Assembly (NCBI GenBank): GCA_002700765.1
Contig: PAEP01000020.1
Span: 105,135-111,007 of the forward strand
DNA from: Synechococcus sp. MED850
GTDB taxonomy: Bacteria; Cyanobacteriota; Cyanobacteriia; PCC-6307; Cyanobiaceae
Length of the DNA stretch: 5,873 nt
Direction: 5' to 3'
How positions within the stretch are numbered: position 1 is the first letter of the stretch; the number at the start of each line of letters is the position of its first letter. The position numbers and the translations under genes were made by a program. This document shows, piece by piece, positions 1-5,550 of this stretch. A model generated the notes under the pieces. The model did no database searches and was not told where the DNA came from. It saw only the letters and a list, made by a program, of their open reading frames with translations.

Positions 1-88
1 GAGCATCTAACATTAGAAAACTAAAAACAATGATCAGAGTTTGATGCAGAAGCTTAGATGAAGAAGCTAAAACAAGTGAAGCTGGATT

Positions 89-613
89 TCACCTATGAGG
101 ATATTTGTAGATATTAAGCCTAAGGATTGGCCCCTGATAGGTCACCGGATTCTCACCATCTGGCACGAGACCTGTTCGCCATTGATAAACGCTGGCATCA
201 GGATTAAAACCTCTCATCACGACATTCACCTGTTCACCGGGATCGATGGCAGGATCAAGGCTGAGCATCAAGGTGTTCTCATCATTGATTAATTCAGCTG
301 TCGCGAGGCCATCACGACCTTTTCCTCTAAGAGAGTACAAACCGGTATAAACCCTAGGGGGCTGCGTCCCCCAATCCCATGTGTCAATGTTGGGAAGTTG
401 ATCCAAAACAATCTTCCTTAAAGAAGCTCCTGCATTTTCAGGAATAACAACGCTGATCGTCGTTCTATTTTTGCGTCCTTCGATAAATTGTGGATTATGA
501 ATGTTGATCTTCACAGGTGGAACGCTAAAAAATGACTGTGCAAGGGAAGGCAACACATCCAGCGAAAATCCCACCATCACAGTGGAGAAACAGATGAAGG
601 CTGTTTTTCGCAT
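89..613 (-). CDS. Secreted DUF2808 family protein
   Basis: This 174-residue protein of unknown function is predicted to be exported. Residues 1-25 form a Sec signal peptide: MRK, then a hydrophobic stretch, then a signal peptidase I site after S-L-A (A25, with Q26 as the mature start). No lipobox is seen. The mature part reads like the cyanobacterial DUF2808 family: IPENAGASLRKI (58-69), an L-S-L-D-P-A-I-D-P-G-E-Q stretch (117-128) typical of the family's beta-rich fold, and an ending near L-R-L-N-I-Y. The family is largely confined to cyanobacteria and has no known activity. I chose ATG at 613 over the in-frame TTG at 628 because AAGG lies about 6 nt upstream of the ATG, and a candidate promoter ends so close to the TTG that almost no leader would remain. 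GC is about 37-45 %, well below the sec operon. It stands apart from the operon, about 780 bases beyond it. I am sure of the reading frame and fairly sure of the family. Confidence 0.88.
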   Translation of the reverse strand: MRKTAFICFSTVMVGFSLDVLPSLAQSFFSVPPVKINIHNPQFIEGRKNRTTISVVIPENAGASLRKIVLDQLPNIDTWDWGTQPPRVYTGLYSLRGKGRDGLATAELINDENTLMLSLDPAIDPGEQVNVVMRGFNPDASVYQWRTGLVPDGENPVTYQGPILRLNIYKYPHR

Positions 614-635
614 TGCAAACCTTGTCAATCAATTC

Positions 636-663
636 AAGATACCATTAACATCACACTTGTGAA
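636..663 (-). promoter_or_regulatory. Candidate sigma-70 promoter for the DUF2808 gene
   Basis: Read on the minus strand, a -35-like TTCACA (663-658, 5 of 6 matches to TTGACA) is followed by a 16-nt spacer and a -10-like TATCTT (641-636, 4 of 6). A TG one base upstream of the -10 (644-643) gives an extended -10. A transcript starting about 7 nt downstream would have a leader of roughly 15-17 nt before the ATG at 613, long enough to carry the AAGG ribosome-binding site. This is a motif match only. In AT-rich DNA such matches occur by chance. Confidence 0.4.
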
Positions 664-1079
664 ACTTCATCAGCACAACTGGCATCAGCGAGAAACCCCT
701 TGGCCATACCTGGAAAAATCCAACGTTCGTGTCAACGGCAACAGAAAACAAATGTCCATCCATTGATAATTAAATTTCTGCATCAAGTGAATGGAAGAAA
801 TGCTCAGGATAATGTTGACCGTTTTTGTAGGCTCAACATTCATGATCATGATTCTCAAGTCGATGTACGAAGACGCTGTCAACAAATAGACCGGTGACCA
901 CAAGTGAATGAATCACAATTGGCCCACAAAGGAATCAATATTGGGAGCATAACCTTTGATTGCTTAAATTCTCAATCAGACCCATGAATATCTTAAGAGA
1001 GCTTGCGGATCATTCCTCAAGCAGCACATCAATACCATCAATTCACCGCATTCAAAAATTCAGACTGCAGCGATCCCAA
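664..1079. other. AT-rich stretch with no convincing gene
   Basis: About 415 bases at roughly 38-42 % GC lie between the DUF2808 promoter and the weak 49-codon ORF. Both strands are open over about 700-900: a 72-codon minus frame from a TTG at 903 and a 65-codon plus frame from a TTG at 700. Neither has an ATG at the start of the frame, a good ribosome-binding site or a product I recognise. On the minus strand short open pieces also occur in the other two frames just upstream (around 905-950). That pattern could mean decayed coding sequence, or simply AT-rich noncoding DNA. A 12-bp palindrome sits at 840-851. No RNA gene, repeat array or mobile-element end is visible. Confidence 0.6.
840..851. 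repeat. 12-bp perfect palindrome TCATGATCATGA
   Basis: The twelve bases are identical to their reverse complement, and the symmetry breaks at the next base on each side (T at 839 and T at 852). There is no loop, so a dimeric protein-binding site is a better reading than a hairpin. It lies about 180-190 nt upstream of the candidate DUF2808 promoter, far for a classical operator. No known regulator is recognised, and it may be chance. Confidence 0.3.
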
Positions 1080-1229
1080 TCAGAGCAAACCAGAATAATC
1101 GAACCTCCAATATGACAATTTATCCTGAATTTTTCCCGGATATTTAGGACGAGGCTTCAACACAGATTTATCAGTATCCTTGGAGTCACTGGCTTGAGTT
1201 GAATGCGTGAATGACTTTTGATTCAACAT
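1080..1229 (-). pseudogene. Weak 49-codon ORF, possibly a frameshifted small membrane protein
   Basis: An ATG at 1229 opens 49 codons. The first 40 or so residues are polar and charged, with a KPRPKYPGKIQDKLSYWR segment at 25-42, and the frame stops at 1080 after F-D-Y-S-G-L-L. Directly over its end another frame reads V-R-L-F-W-F-A-L-I-G-I-A-A-V before a TGA, a membrane-helix-like stretch following a basic, aromatic segment. Joining K-L-S-Y-W to it by one frameshift would give a basic soluble head with a C-terminal membrane anchor, so a broken gene is possible. Against it, no Shine-Dalgarno is evident, third codon positions are AT-rich like the surroundings, and I recognise no family. It could be a short intact protein, a remnant, or noncoding. 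Confidence 0.25.
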
Positions 1230-1238
1230 GACCAACTT

Positions 1239-1262
1239 GCAACTTTCAAAATGTTAGTTTGC
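1239..1262 (-). other. Imperfect hairpin upstream of the weak 49-codon ORF
   Basis: GCAACT at 1239-1244 can pair with AGTTTGC at 1256-1262, leaving one bulged base and an 11-nt AT-rich loop. It ends 9 nt upstream of the ATG at 1229. No run of T follows on either strand, so it does not look like an intrinsic terminator. It may be chance structure. Confidence 0.2.
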
Positions 1263-1392
1263 AGCCATAGAGACGTTTGAAGCAGGGGCTACAAAACCGA
1301 TGAATTAAGCATTTTCCTTGCATTCGTTGATGATGCACCGGAACCACAATGATTCACCCAAGAGAACACCATCCAAAAGGGCAAATATTGTA

Positions 1393-1608
1393 TTAACGGT
1401 AACGACGCCAGAGAGAACCACAGCCCAACAGAACGACCACAGCCAGGAGATGGTATCGAACAGCAAAGCTCAAACTGGTGAACGTGAAATGATCCAGCAG
1501 GAGCAACAGATCCGTTCGCAGGTCCCAAAGGGACAGAACCACAAGCACCACCGGGAACCACTGGGCTGGTCGACGCTGCGTTGGAAGAGGATCTCGCGAA
1601 TCAACCAC
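1393..1608 (-). CDS. Small two-helix membrane protein downstream of secF
   Basis: A 71-residue protein starts with GTG at 1608, overlapping the secF stop (1603-1601) by 8 nt, so translation is probably coupled to secF. The N-terminus is polar and basic (M-V-D-S-R-D-P-L-P-T-Q-R-R). A hydrophobic stretch at about 17-37 is interrupted by D-L-R-T-D, followed by D-H-F-T-F-T (39-44). A second hydrophobic stretch lies at about 45-64, and the end is S-L-W-R-R-Y-R. Basic ends around two hydrophobic segments suggest an inner or thylakoid membrane protein with both ends in the cytoplasm. I recall similar short proteins with a DHFTFT-like core after secF in other picocyanobacteria, but cannot verify this here. 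No Pfam family is claimed. A 90-codon frame over the same DNA (1561-1289) is Gly/Ser/Cys-rich and looks like a shadow. Function is unknown; position suggests, but does not show, a link to SecDF. Confidence 0.7.
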   Translation of the reverse strand: MVDSRDPLPTQRRPAQWFPVVLVVLSLWDLRTDLLLLLDHFTFTSLSFAVRYHLLAVVVLLGCGSLWRRYR

Positions 1609-2590
1609 GCGACGGTTCCCAGAGCGTCAACAGTGATGGAGCCAGAGCGATGCTGGACCAGCTGCCGACGATCACACCCAAGGCCAGGGCGATCGCAAAC
1701 CAGTAGAGCGTTGCACCACCAAAAAAGATCAGAGCCAATAGGGGCAACAACGTGGTCCCACTGGTGTAAAGCGTGCGTGTCAACGTTGCGGAAACTGCCA
1801 AATCAACCTGCTCACATAAGGACAGCTCCTTGTTGTCGCGGCTGCGTTCACGAATCCGATCGAACACCACCACCGTGTCATTCACCGAATATCCCGCAAT
1901 GGTGAGGAGAGCTACGGCGAACAGGCTGTCAACCTCCAGTTGCAGAACCAGACCAAGCCAGGCAAAGACACCACAGACAATCACCACGTCATGGGCAAGT
2001 GCCACAAGGGCGAGAAAGGCGTAGCGGCGGTCGTAGCGGAAGGTGATGTAAGTGGCAATACCTGCGAACGCCACAAGCAGTGAGATCAAACTGCTTCTCA
2101 GCAGTTGACCACCAAGACTCGGACCGATCGTCTCAACGGATTGCCCCCCCTCAACAAAGGGTCCGGCAACTGGACCCATCGCTTCAATCACCGCTTGCCC
2201 CTGCGCTGCACTGAGAGTGGGAAGCCGTAGCAAAAGCGATTCACCGCCATCCAACAATTGAACACGCGGCGATCCAAGATTGGGCAACGCATCACCTTGT
2301 TCCTGCGGCAGCGTCAGCTCGCGGATCCGATTGGAAACCACGATCGCTTTGAGGTCTCCGCAGGTTTCATTGCACTGGCGTTCCAGCTGGATCTGGGTTC
2401 CACCCGTGAAATCAAGACCCGGCCTCAGGGGCGCTGCAATCGATGCGTTGGTCCAGGACGCAACAAGGCCAATCAAGGCGACAAGCACCACAGCGGCGGA
2501 GATCAACCAGACCCGCAATCGCATGCCGCTCAACTGCCAGCGCGGCAAAGCGCTCGTTGGCACGGAGCTGGGAGTTGGGGAAACAGCCAT
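1601..2590 (-). CDS. secF: Protein translocase subunit SecF
   Basis: SecF (329 residues) pairs with SecD in the membrane and helps the SecYEG/SecA machinery complete export, using the proton-motive force. Residues visible from the ATG at 2590: a proline/serine-rich cytoplasmic start (1-20), TM1 (about 26-45), the SecF signature G-L-D-F-T-G-G-T (58-65) opening the periplasmic or lumenal domain, then TM2-TM6 from about 165 to 322. Conserved points include H200-D201, Y-S-V-N-D-T-V-V-V-F-D-R-I-R-E (234-248, TM4) and the T-R-T of the segment before TM5 (R272), the region containing the SecF arginine tied to proton movement in Thermus SecDF. Length fits the family. A TTG at 2593 lies directly before the ATG; I prefer the ATG, 3 nt after the secD stop (TGA TTG ATG). 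No clear Shine-Dalgarno is present, so coupling to secD is likely. Confidence 0.97.
   Translation of the reverse strand: MAVSPTPSSVPTSALPRWQLSGMRLRVWLISAAVVLVALIGLVASWTNASIAAPLRPGLDFTGGTQIQLERQCNETCGDLKAIVVSNRIRELTLPQEQGDALPNLGSPRVQLLDGGESLLLRLPTLSAAQGQAVIEAMGPVAGPFVEGGQSVETIGPSLGGQLLRSSLISLLVAFAGIATYITFRYDRRYAFLALVALAHDVVIVCGVFAWLGLVLQLEVDSLFAVALLTIAGYSVNDTVVVFDRIRERSRDNKELSLCEQVDLAVSATLTRTLYTSGTTLLPLLALIFFGGATLYWFAIALALGVIVGSWSSIALAPSLLTLWEPSRG
1689..1696. repeat. Single HIP1 palindrome GCGATCGC
   Basis: One exact copy of the octamer known as HIP1, very abundant in many freshwater cyanobacterial genomes, lies within secF. I saw only this copy in the window. A single occurrence fits a lineage in which HIP1 is not enriched, as expected for marine picocyanobacteria, and may be chance. 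Confidence 0.5.
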
Positions 2591-2593
2591 CAA

Positions 2594-4081
2594 TCAGGCG
2601 GACGGGGTGGGCAACTGCCTGGCCGGCAGGAAATTGAGAGGTTTGCGCAACCCGGCGTAACCCATCAGGAAGCGCAGCAGGGTTCTGGTGCACGTCAGTG
2701 CCGTGAACAGGCTGAGCAGAACACCAATGCCGAGGGTGGCGGCAAAGCCCTTCACCAGTCCTGTGCCGAGGAAAAAGAGGGCAGAACAGCTGATCAACGT
2801 GGTGAGGTGGCCATCCACGATCGACGAGAACGCCTCGGAAAATCCTGTTTCGATCGAGCGGATCAGCGTGTTGCCGCCCCTGAGCTCATCCTTGATTCGC
2901 TCAAAGATCAGAACATTGGCATCCACTGCCATGCCAATGCTGAGGATGAACCCTGCAATGCCTGGAAGCGTCAGCGTGACAGGAATCAGGGCATAGATCG
3001 CCAGGTTGAACAGGGCGTAAAGGCTCAACGCCAGCACCGCCACAACACCAGGCAGTCGATAGGCGAACACCATGAACACAGCCACCAGAGCCAGGCCGGA
3101 AAGGGCTGCCACCAAACTGCGGCGAATGTTCTCGGCACCGAGGGTGGGGCCGATGGTGCGGACCTCAAGCACCTCAACGGGAAGAGGCAGCGAGCCACCA
3201 CGGAGCTGGACCTCCAGCTCCCGTGCCTCTTCAGCGGTGAAATTGCCACTGATGCTGGCTGAACCCCCCGTGATTCCAGCGGTTTTGAACTGAGATCCAA
3301 CACTGGCTTCACTGATCGAGCGCCCATCGAGAACGATTGCCAGCAGGCGATCGGTTCCAGCAATCGACTTGGTGAGTTCGGCAAAGGCTTCAGCACCGTC
3401 ACTGTTGAAGCCGAGGGTCACTTCCCAGCTGTTCGGATTGTTCTGCAAGGGCTGTCGACCTGCAGAAACGAGATCTTTCCCGCTGAGCTCGGCAGGCCCA
3501 AACAGTTCAACGATCGCCTCATTCACCTTGGCCAGCAGTTGCTCCAGCTGTTCGGTCTCACTGCCAGCCGAACCCTCAAGGCCAAAGAGCTTCTGAGCCT
3601 CGTTCAACTGCTCGAGATCAAGTCCGGAACCTTCAACACTCTCACCCCGTTTCTCCTGCTCCTGCCGCAAACGGAGAATCGCCCGGGCCTGCGAACGCAA
3701 CTGACGCAAACTGCGCAGGTCCTCCTCAACACCGGGCTTGGTGGACCGGAACTCAAGCAAAGCGGTGCTGCCAAGCACCCGTGCTGCACGGGTCGGATCC
3801 TGCTCACCGGGCAGCTGGAGAACCAGCTGATCATTGCCAACGGTCTGCAGCGTTGATTCCGCTACACCCAGACCGTTCACGCGACGGTCCAGCACAGCTT
3901 TCACCGCTTCCATCTCCGTTGCCGTGACCCGGGTGATCTCCCCGGCCGGCTGAACCTCGACAGTGATCTGACTCCCACCACGCAGATCAAGACCCAGCTG
4001 GAGCGGAGACGAGAACAGCAGAGCACCCGCCGCGATGGCGAGTGCAAGAACAAGGGCAAACCAGCCCTGCTGACGTGCCAT
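2594..4081 (-). CDS. secD: Protein translocase subunit SecD
   Basis: SecD (495 residues) is the larger partner of SecF in the Sec accessory complex. Domains in order: TM1 (about 7-24); the signature G-L-D-L-R-G-G-S-Q (30-38); the start of the periplasmic/lumenal P1 region with D-R-R-V-N-G-L-G-V (65-73); L-L-E-F-R (108-112); a charged Glu/Gln/Arg/Leu-rich segment (about 117-195) with coiled-coil character; the rest of P1 (200-315), including I-V-L-D-G-R-S-I-S-E-A (249-259); then five helices from about 324 to 470. TM4 carries S-I-G-M-A-V-D-A-N-V-L-I-F-E-R-I-K-D-E (381-399), and D387 matches the aspartate implicated in proton transfer. The ATG at 4081 follows the pdhB stop after 4 nt (GGCA), so one transcript and coupling are likely. 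The charged segment fits a cyanobacterial-type SecD. Nothing essential appears missing. Confidence 0.97.
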   Translation of the reverse strand: MARQQGWFALVLALAIAAGALLFSSPLQLGLDLRGGSQITVEVQPAGEITRVTATEMEAVKAVLDRRVNGLGVAESTLQTVGNDQLVLQLPGEQDPTRAARVLGSTALLEFRSTKPGVEEDLRSLRQLRSQARAILRLRQEQEKRGESVEGSGLDLEQLNEAQKLFGLEGSAGSETEQLEQLLAKVNEAIVELFGPAELSGKDLVSAGRQPLQNNPNSWEVTLGFNSDGAEAFAELTKSIAGTDRLLAIVLDGRSISEASVGSQFKTAGITGGSASISGNFTAEEARELEVQLRGGSLPLPVEVLEVRTIGPTLGAENIRRSLVAALSGLALVAVFMVFAYRLPGVVAVLALSLYALFNLAIYALIPVTLTLPGIAGFILSIGMAVDANVLIFERIKDELRGGNTLIRSIETGFSEAFSSIVDGHLTTLISCSALFFLGTGLVKGFAATLGIGVLLSLFTALTCTRTLLRFLMGYAGLRKPLNFLPARQLPTPSA

Positions 4082-4085
4082 TGCC

Positions 4086-5069
4086 TCAGAGCCCCTTGTT
4101 CACGATCTGTTTTGCGGTCTCGACGATCTGATGTGGCTGGATGATCGTGAGATTTTCAAGCTTGCCGTTGTAGGGCGTTGGAATGTCCTGGCTCGAGAGC
4201 CGAACGGGACGGGCATCGAGATCGTCGAAGCACTGCTCGGTGATCAAAGCAATCAGCTCAGCTCCGATACCACCTGTTTTCATGCACTCTTCCACCACAA
4301 TCACCCGATGGGTCTTGCGGATGGAACGGCCGATGGTCTCCATGTCGAAGGGCTTGAGGCTGATCAGATCGATCAACTCAACACTGATGCCATCGGCCTC
4401 AAGTTGTTCCACAGCCTTGAGGCAGTGGTGACGCATCCGGGAGTACGTGAGGATCGTGACGTCGCTGCCTTCCTGCACCAGATCCGCCTGATCGAGAGCA
4501 CAGGTGAAATCACCCTGCGGCAGCTCCTCAGTGAGGTTGTAGAGCAACACGTGCTCGAAGAAGAGAACGGGGTTGTTGTCGCGAATGGCGGCCTTCATCA
4601 ACCCCTTGGCGTTCGTGGGCGTGCTGCAAGCCACGATCTTGATCCCAGGAACGGCATGGAAGTAGGCCTCAAGACGCTGGCTGTGCTCTGCGCCGAGTTG
4701 GCGTCCCACCCCACCGGGCCCTCGCACAACCGTGGGAATTGTGAAGTTGCCGCCGCTGGTGTAGCGCAGCATTCCCATGTTGTTGGAGATCTGGTTGAAG
4801 GCGAGCAGCAGGAAGCCCATGTTCATGCCTTCAACAATCGGCCGCAGGCCAGTCATTGCTGCGCCAACAGCCATCCCTGTGAAGGCATTCTCAGCAATCG
4901 GTGTATCGAGAACACGCAGCTCTCCGTACTTTTCACAGAGATCCTTGGTGACCTTGTAGCTGCCGCCGTAGTGACCGACGTCTTCACCCATCACACAAAC
5001 ATGGGGATCACGGGCCATCTCTTCATCGATGGCTTCCCGAAGGGCGTTGAAGAGAAGGGTTCCTGCCAC
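4086..5069 (-). CDS. pdhB: Pyruvate dehydrogenase E1 component, beta subunit
   Basis: This is the 327-residue beta chain of the thiamine-diphosphate-dependent E1 enzyme, which decarboxylates pyruvate and transfers the acetyl group to the E2 lipoyl domain, yielding acetyl-CoA. The transketolase-like pyrimidine-binding domain (about 4-180) shows G-E-D-V-G-H-Y-G-G (28-36), the P-I-A-E-N motif with E60, positioned as the catalytic glutamate contacting ThDP, and G-A-E-H-S-Q (126-131) with H129. The C-terminal domain (about 190-310) includes the [12 protein letters not shown] motif and V-V-E-E-C. The start is GTG at 5069: reading upstream in frame, a TAA is reached with no ATG, GTG or TTG between, and [10 protein letters not shown] fits the usual cyanobacterial N-terminus. 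No Shine-Dalgarno is apparent. The alpha subunit gene is not in the window, as I would expect in cyanobacteria. Confidence 0.97.
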   Translation of the reverse strand: MAGTLLFNALREAIDEEMARDPHVCVMGEDVGHYGGSYKVTKDLCEKYGELRVLDTPIAENAFTGMAVGAAMTGLRPIVEGMNMGFLLLAFNQISNNMGMLRYTSGGNFTIPTVVRGPGGVGRQLGAEHSQRLEAYFHAVPGIKIVACSTPTNAKGLMKAAIRDNNPVLFFEHVLLYNLTEELPQGDFTCALDQADLVQEGSDVTILTYSRMRHHCLKAVEQLEADGISVELIDLISLKPFDMETIGRSIRKTHRVIVVEECMKTGGIGAELIALITEQCFDDLDARPVRLSSQDIPTPYNGKLENLTIIQPHQIVETAKQIVNKGL

Positions 5070-5083
5070 GGCGTCGCTGCAAT

Positions 5084-5098
5084 CCCGGCCAATCCGGG
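5084..5098 (-). promoter_or_regulatory. Short GC hairpin in the pdhB leader
   Basis: CCCGG (5084-5088) and CCGGG (5094-5098) can form a 5-bp stem with a 5-nt loop. The structure ends 14 nt before the GTG of pdhB and falls in the 47-nt gap after the 31-codon ORF. As the GTG lacks a ribosome-binding motif, the hairpin could influence initiation. It could equally be chance in GC-rich DNA. Confidence 0.25.
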
Positions 5099-5116
5099 GT
5101 GAGCGGTCAAGTTATC

Positions 5117-5212
5117 TCAGCCGCCGGCCGCGAAGGTGAACAGGAGCAAAACGGAGAGCAGCATCGCCGGCGAAAGCAGAAGCGCCAGCTGGCCGAGATC
5201 GTGGGGGGTCAT
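5117..5212 (-). CDS. Candidate 31-residue single-helix microprotein
   Basis: An ATG at 5212 opens 31 codons ending in TGA at 5117. The product begins M-T-P-H-D-L-G-Q and then is almost wholly hydrophobic (L-A-L-L-L-S-P-A-M-L-L-S-V-L-L-L-F-T-F), ending A-A-G-G. This is one membrane-spanning helix with a short polar N-terminus. Support for a real gene: 27 of 31 codons end in G or C, as expected for coding frames of this operon; a GGAAG lies 6 nt before the ATG; and it fits between its neighbours, 26 nt after the DUF3082 stop and 47 nt before pdhB. It resembles photosystem or cytochrome small subunits in size and layout, but I cannot match it to any of them. A longer overlapping frame (5315-5112) is Arg/Pro-rich and looks like a shadow. 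Function is unknown. Confidence 0.5.
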   Translation of the reverse strand: MTPHDLGQLALLLSPAMLLSVLLLFTFAAGG

Positions 5213-5238
5213 GAGCAGCTTCCAACCACTCCAGGACG

Positions 5239-5550
5239 CTAGGCAGGATCACTGCTCCGCCCTGTGAAGAGACTGCGAAGAAACAGAAGCGCCAGTCCGA
5301 GGGCGACGAAACCACTGCTGAACGTGGCCAGGAAGGACAGGCCCACCAAGAGAGTCTTGAGGGTGATCGCGATGTTCTGAGCGATGGGTGAGCTGTAGTG
5401 CGGTGGGTGCATCGCGAAATAGACCACCATCCGCCGGCTGAGCCCCAAGGCCAGCCAGGCGATCAAACCGGCCGTCAGCGCTCCAGACAGGAAACTGAGC
5501 GGCCCCTTGCGAGGCTCCTGTTGAAGGGGTTGGGAATCGTCAGCGGTCAT
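5239..5550 (-). CDS. DUF3082 family membrane protein
   Basis: This 103-residue membrane protein of unknown function belongs, by its pattern, to DUF3082, a family of cyanobacteria and plastid-bearing lineages. A polar start (1-16, Q-Q-E-P-R-K-G-P) is followed by a hydrophobic segment at about 17-38 ([17 protein letters not shown]), a linker with [13 protein letters not shown] (48-60), and a long hydrophobic region at about 62-93 that may form one long or two short helices, ending L-F-L-R-S-L-F. The ATG at 5550 overlaps the ispE stop as ATGA, the classic coupled arrangement. A longer reading from a TTG at 5586 would run well into ispE and is unlikely. Its place between ispE and pdhB matches the order I recall in marine Synechococcus, though that gives no function. 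Confidence 0.88.
   Translation of the reverse strand: MTADDSQPLQQEPRKGPLSFLSGALTAGLIAWLALGLSRRMVVYFAMHPPHYSSPIAQNIAITLKTLLVGLSFLATFSSGFVALGLALLFLRSLFTGRSSDPA

Noticed and set aside
31..45. Possible terminator after the DUF2808 gene: a 4-bp stem (ATCA/TGAT) followed on the minus strand by a T-rich run.
   Set aside because: The stem is only four AT-rich pairs, too weak to support a call of intrinsic termination.
685..903. 72-codon minus-strand frame upstream of the DUF2808 gene.
   Set aside because: It starts with TTG, has no ribosome-binding site and no family I recognise, and the opposite strand is equally open over the same bases. It is mentioned only as part of the interval description.
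1305..1330. Hairpin-like sequence around GCAAGGAAAATGC downstream of the 71-residue gene, considered as the operon terminator.
   Set aside because: The stem is about five pairs with a bulge and lacks a following T run.
1318..1905. 195-codon plus-strand frame.
   Set aside because: It runs antisense to secF and the 71-residue gene, is rich in Arg, Thr, Ser and His as expected of an antisense shadow, and shows no domain.
2258..3262. 334-codon plus-strand frame across secF and secD.
   Set aside because: It is antisense to two confidently identified genes, and its Gln/Arg/His/Gly-rich composition is typical of a shadow frame in GC-rich DNA.
4131..5102. 323-codon plus-strand frame across pdhB.
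   Set aside because: It mirrors pdhB almost end to end and has no recognisable protein; its length only reflects the codon bias of the real gene.
5117..5212. Identity of the 31-residue ORF as a known photosystem subunit such as PsbM or Psb30.
   Set aside because: Size, a single helix and a D-L-G near the start are superficially similar to PsbM, but the remaining residues do not match the members I remember, so no name is given.
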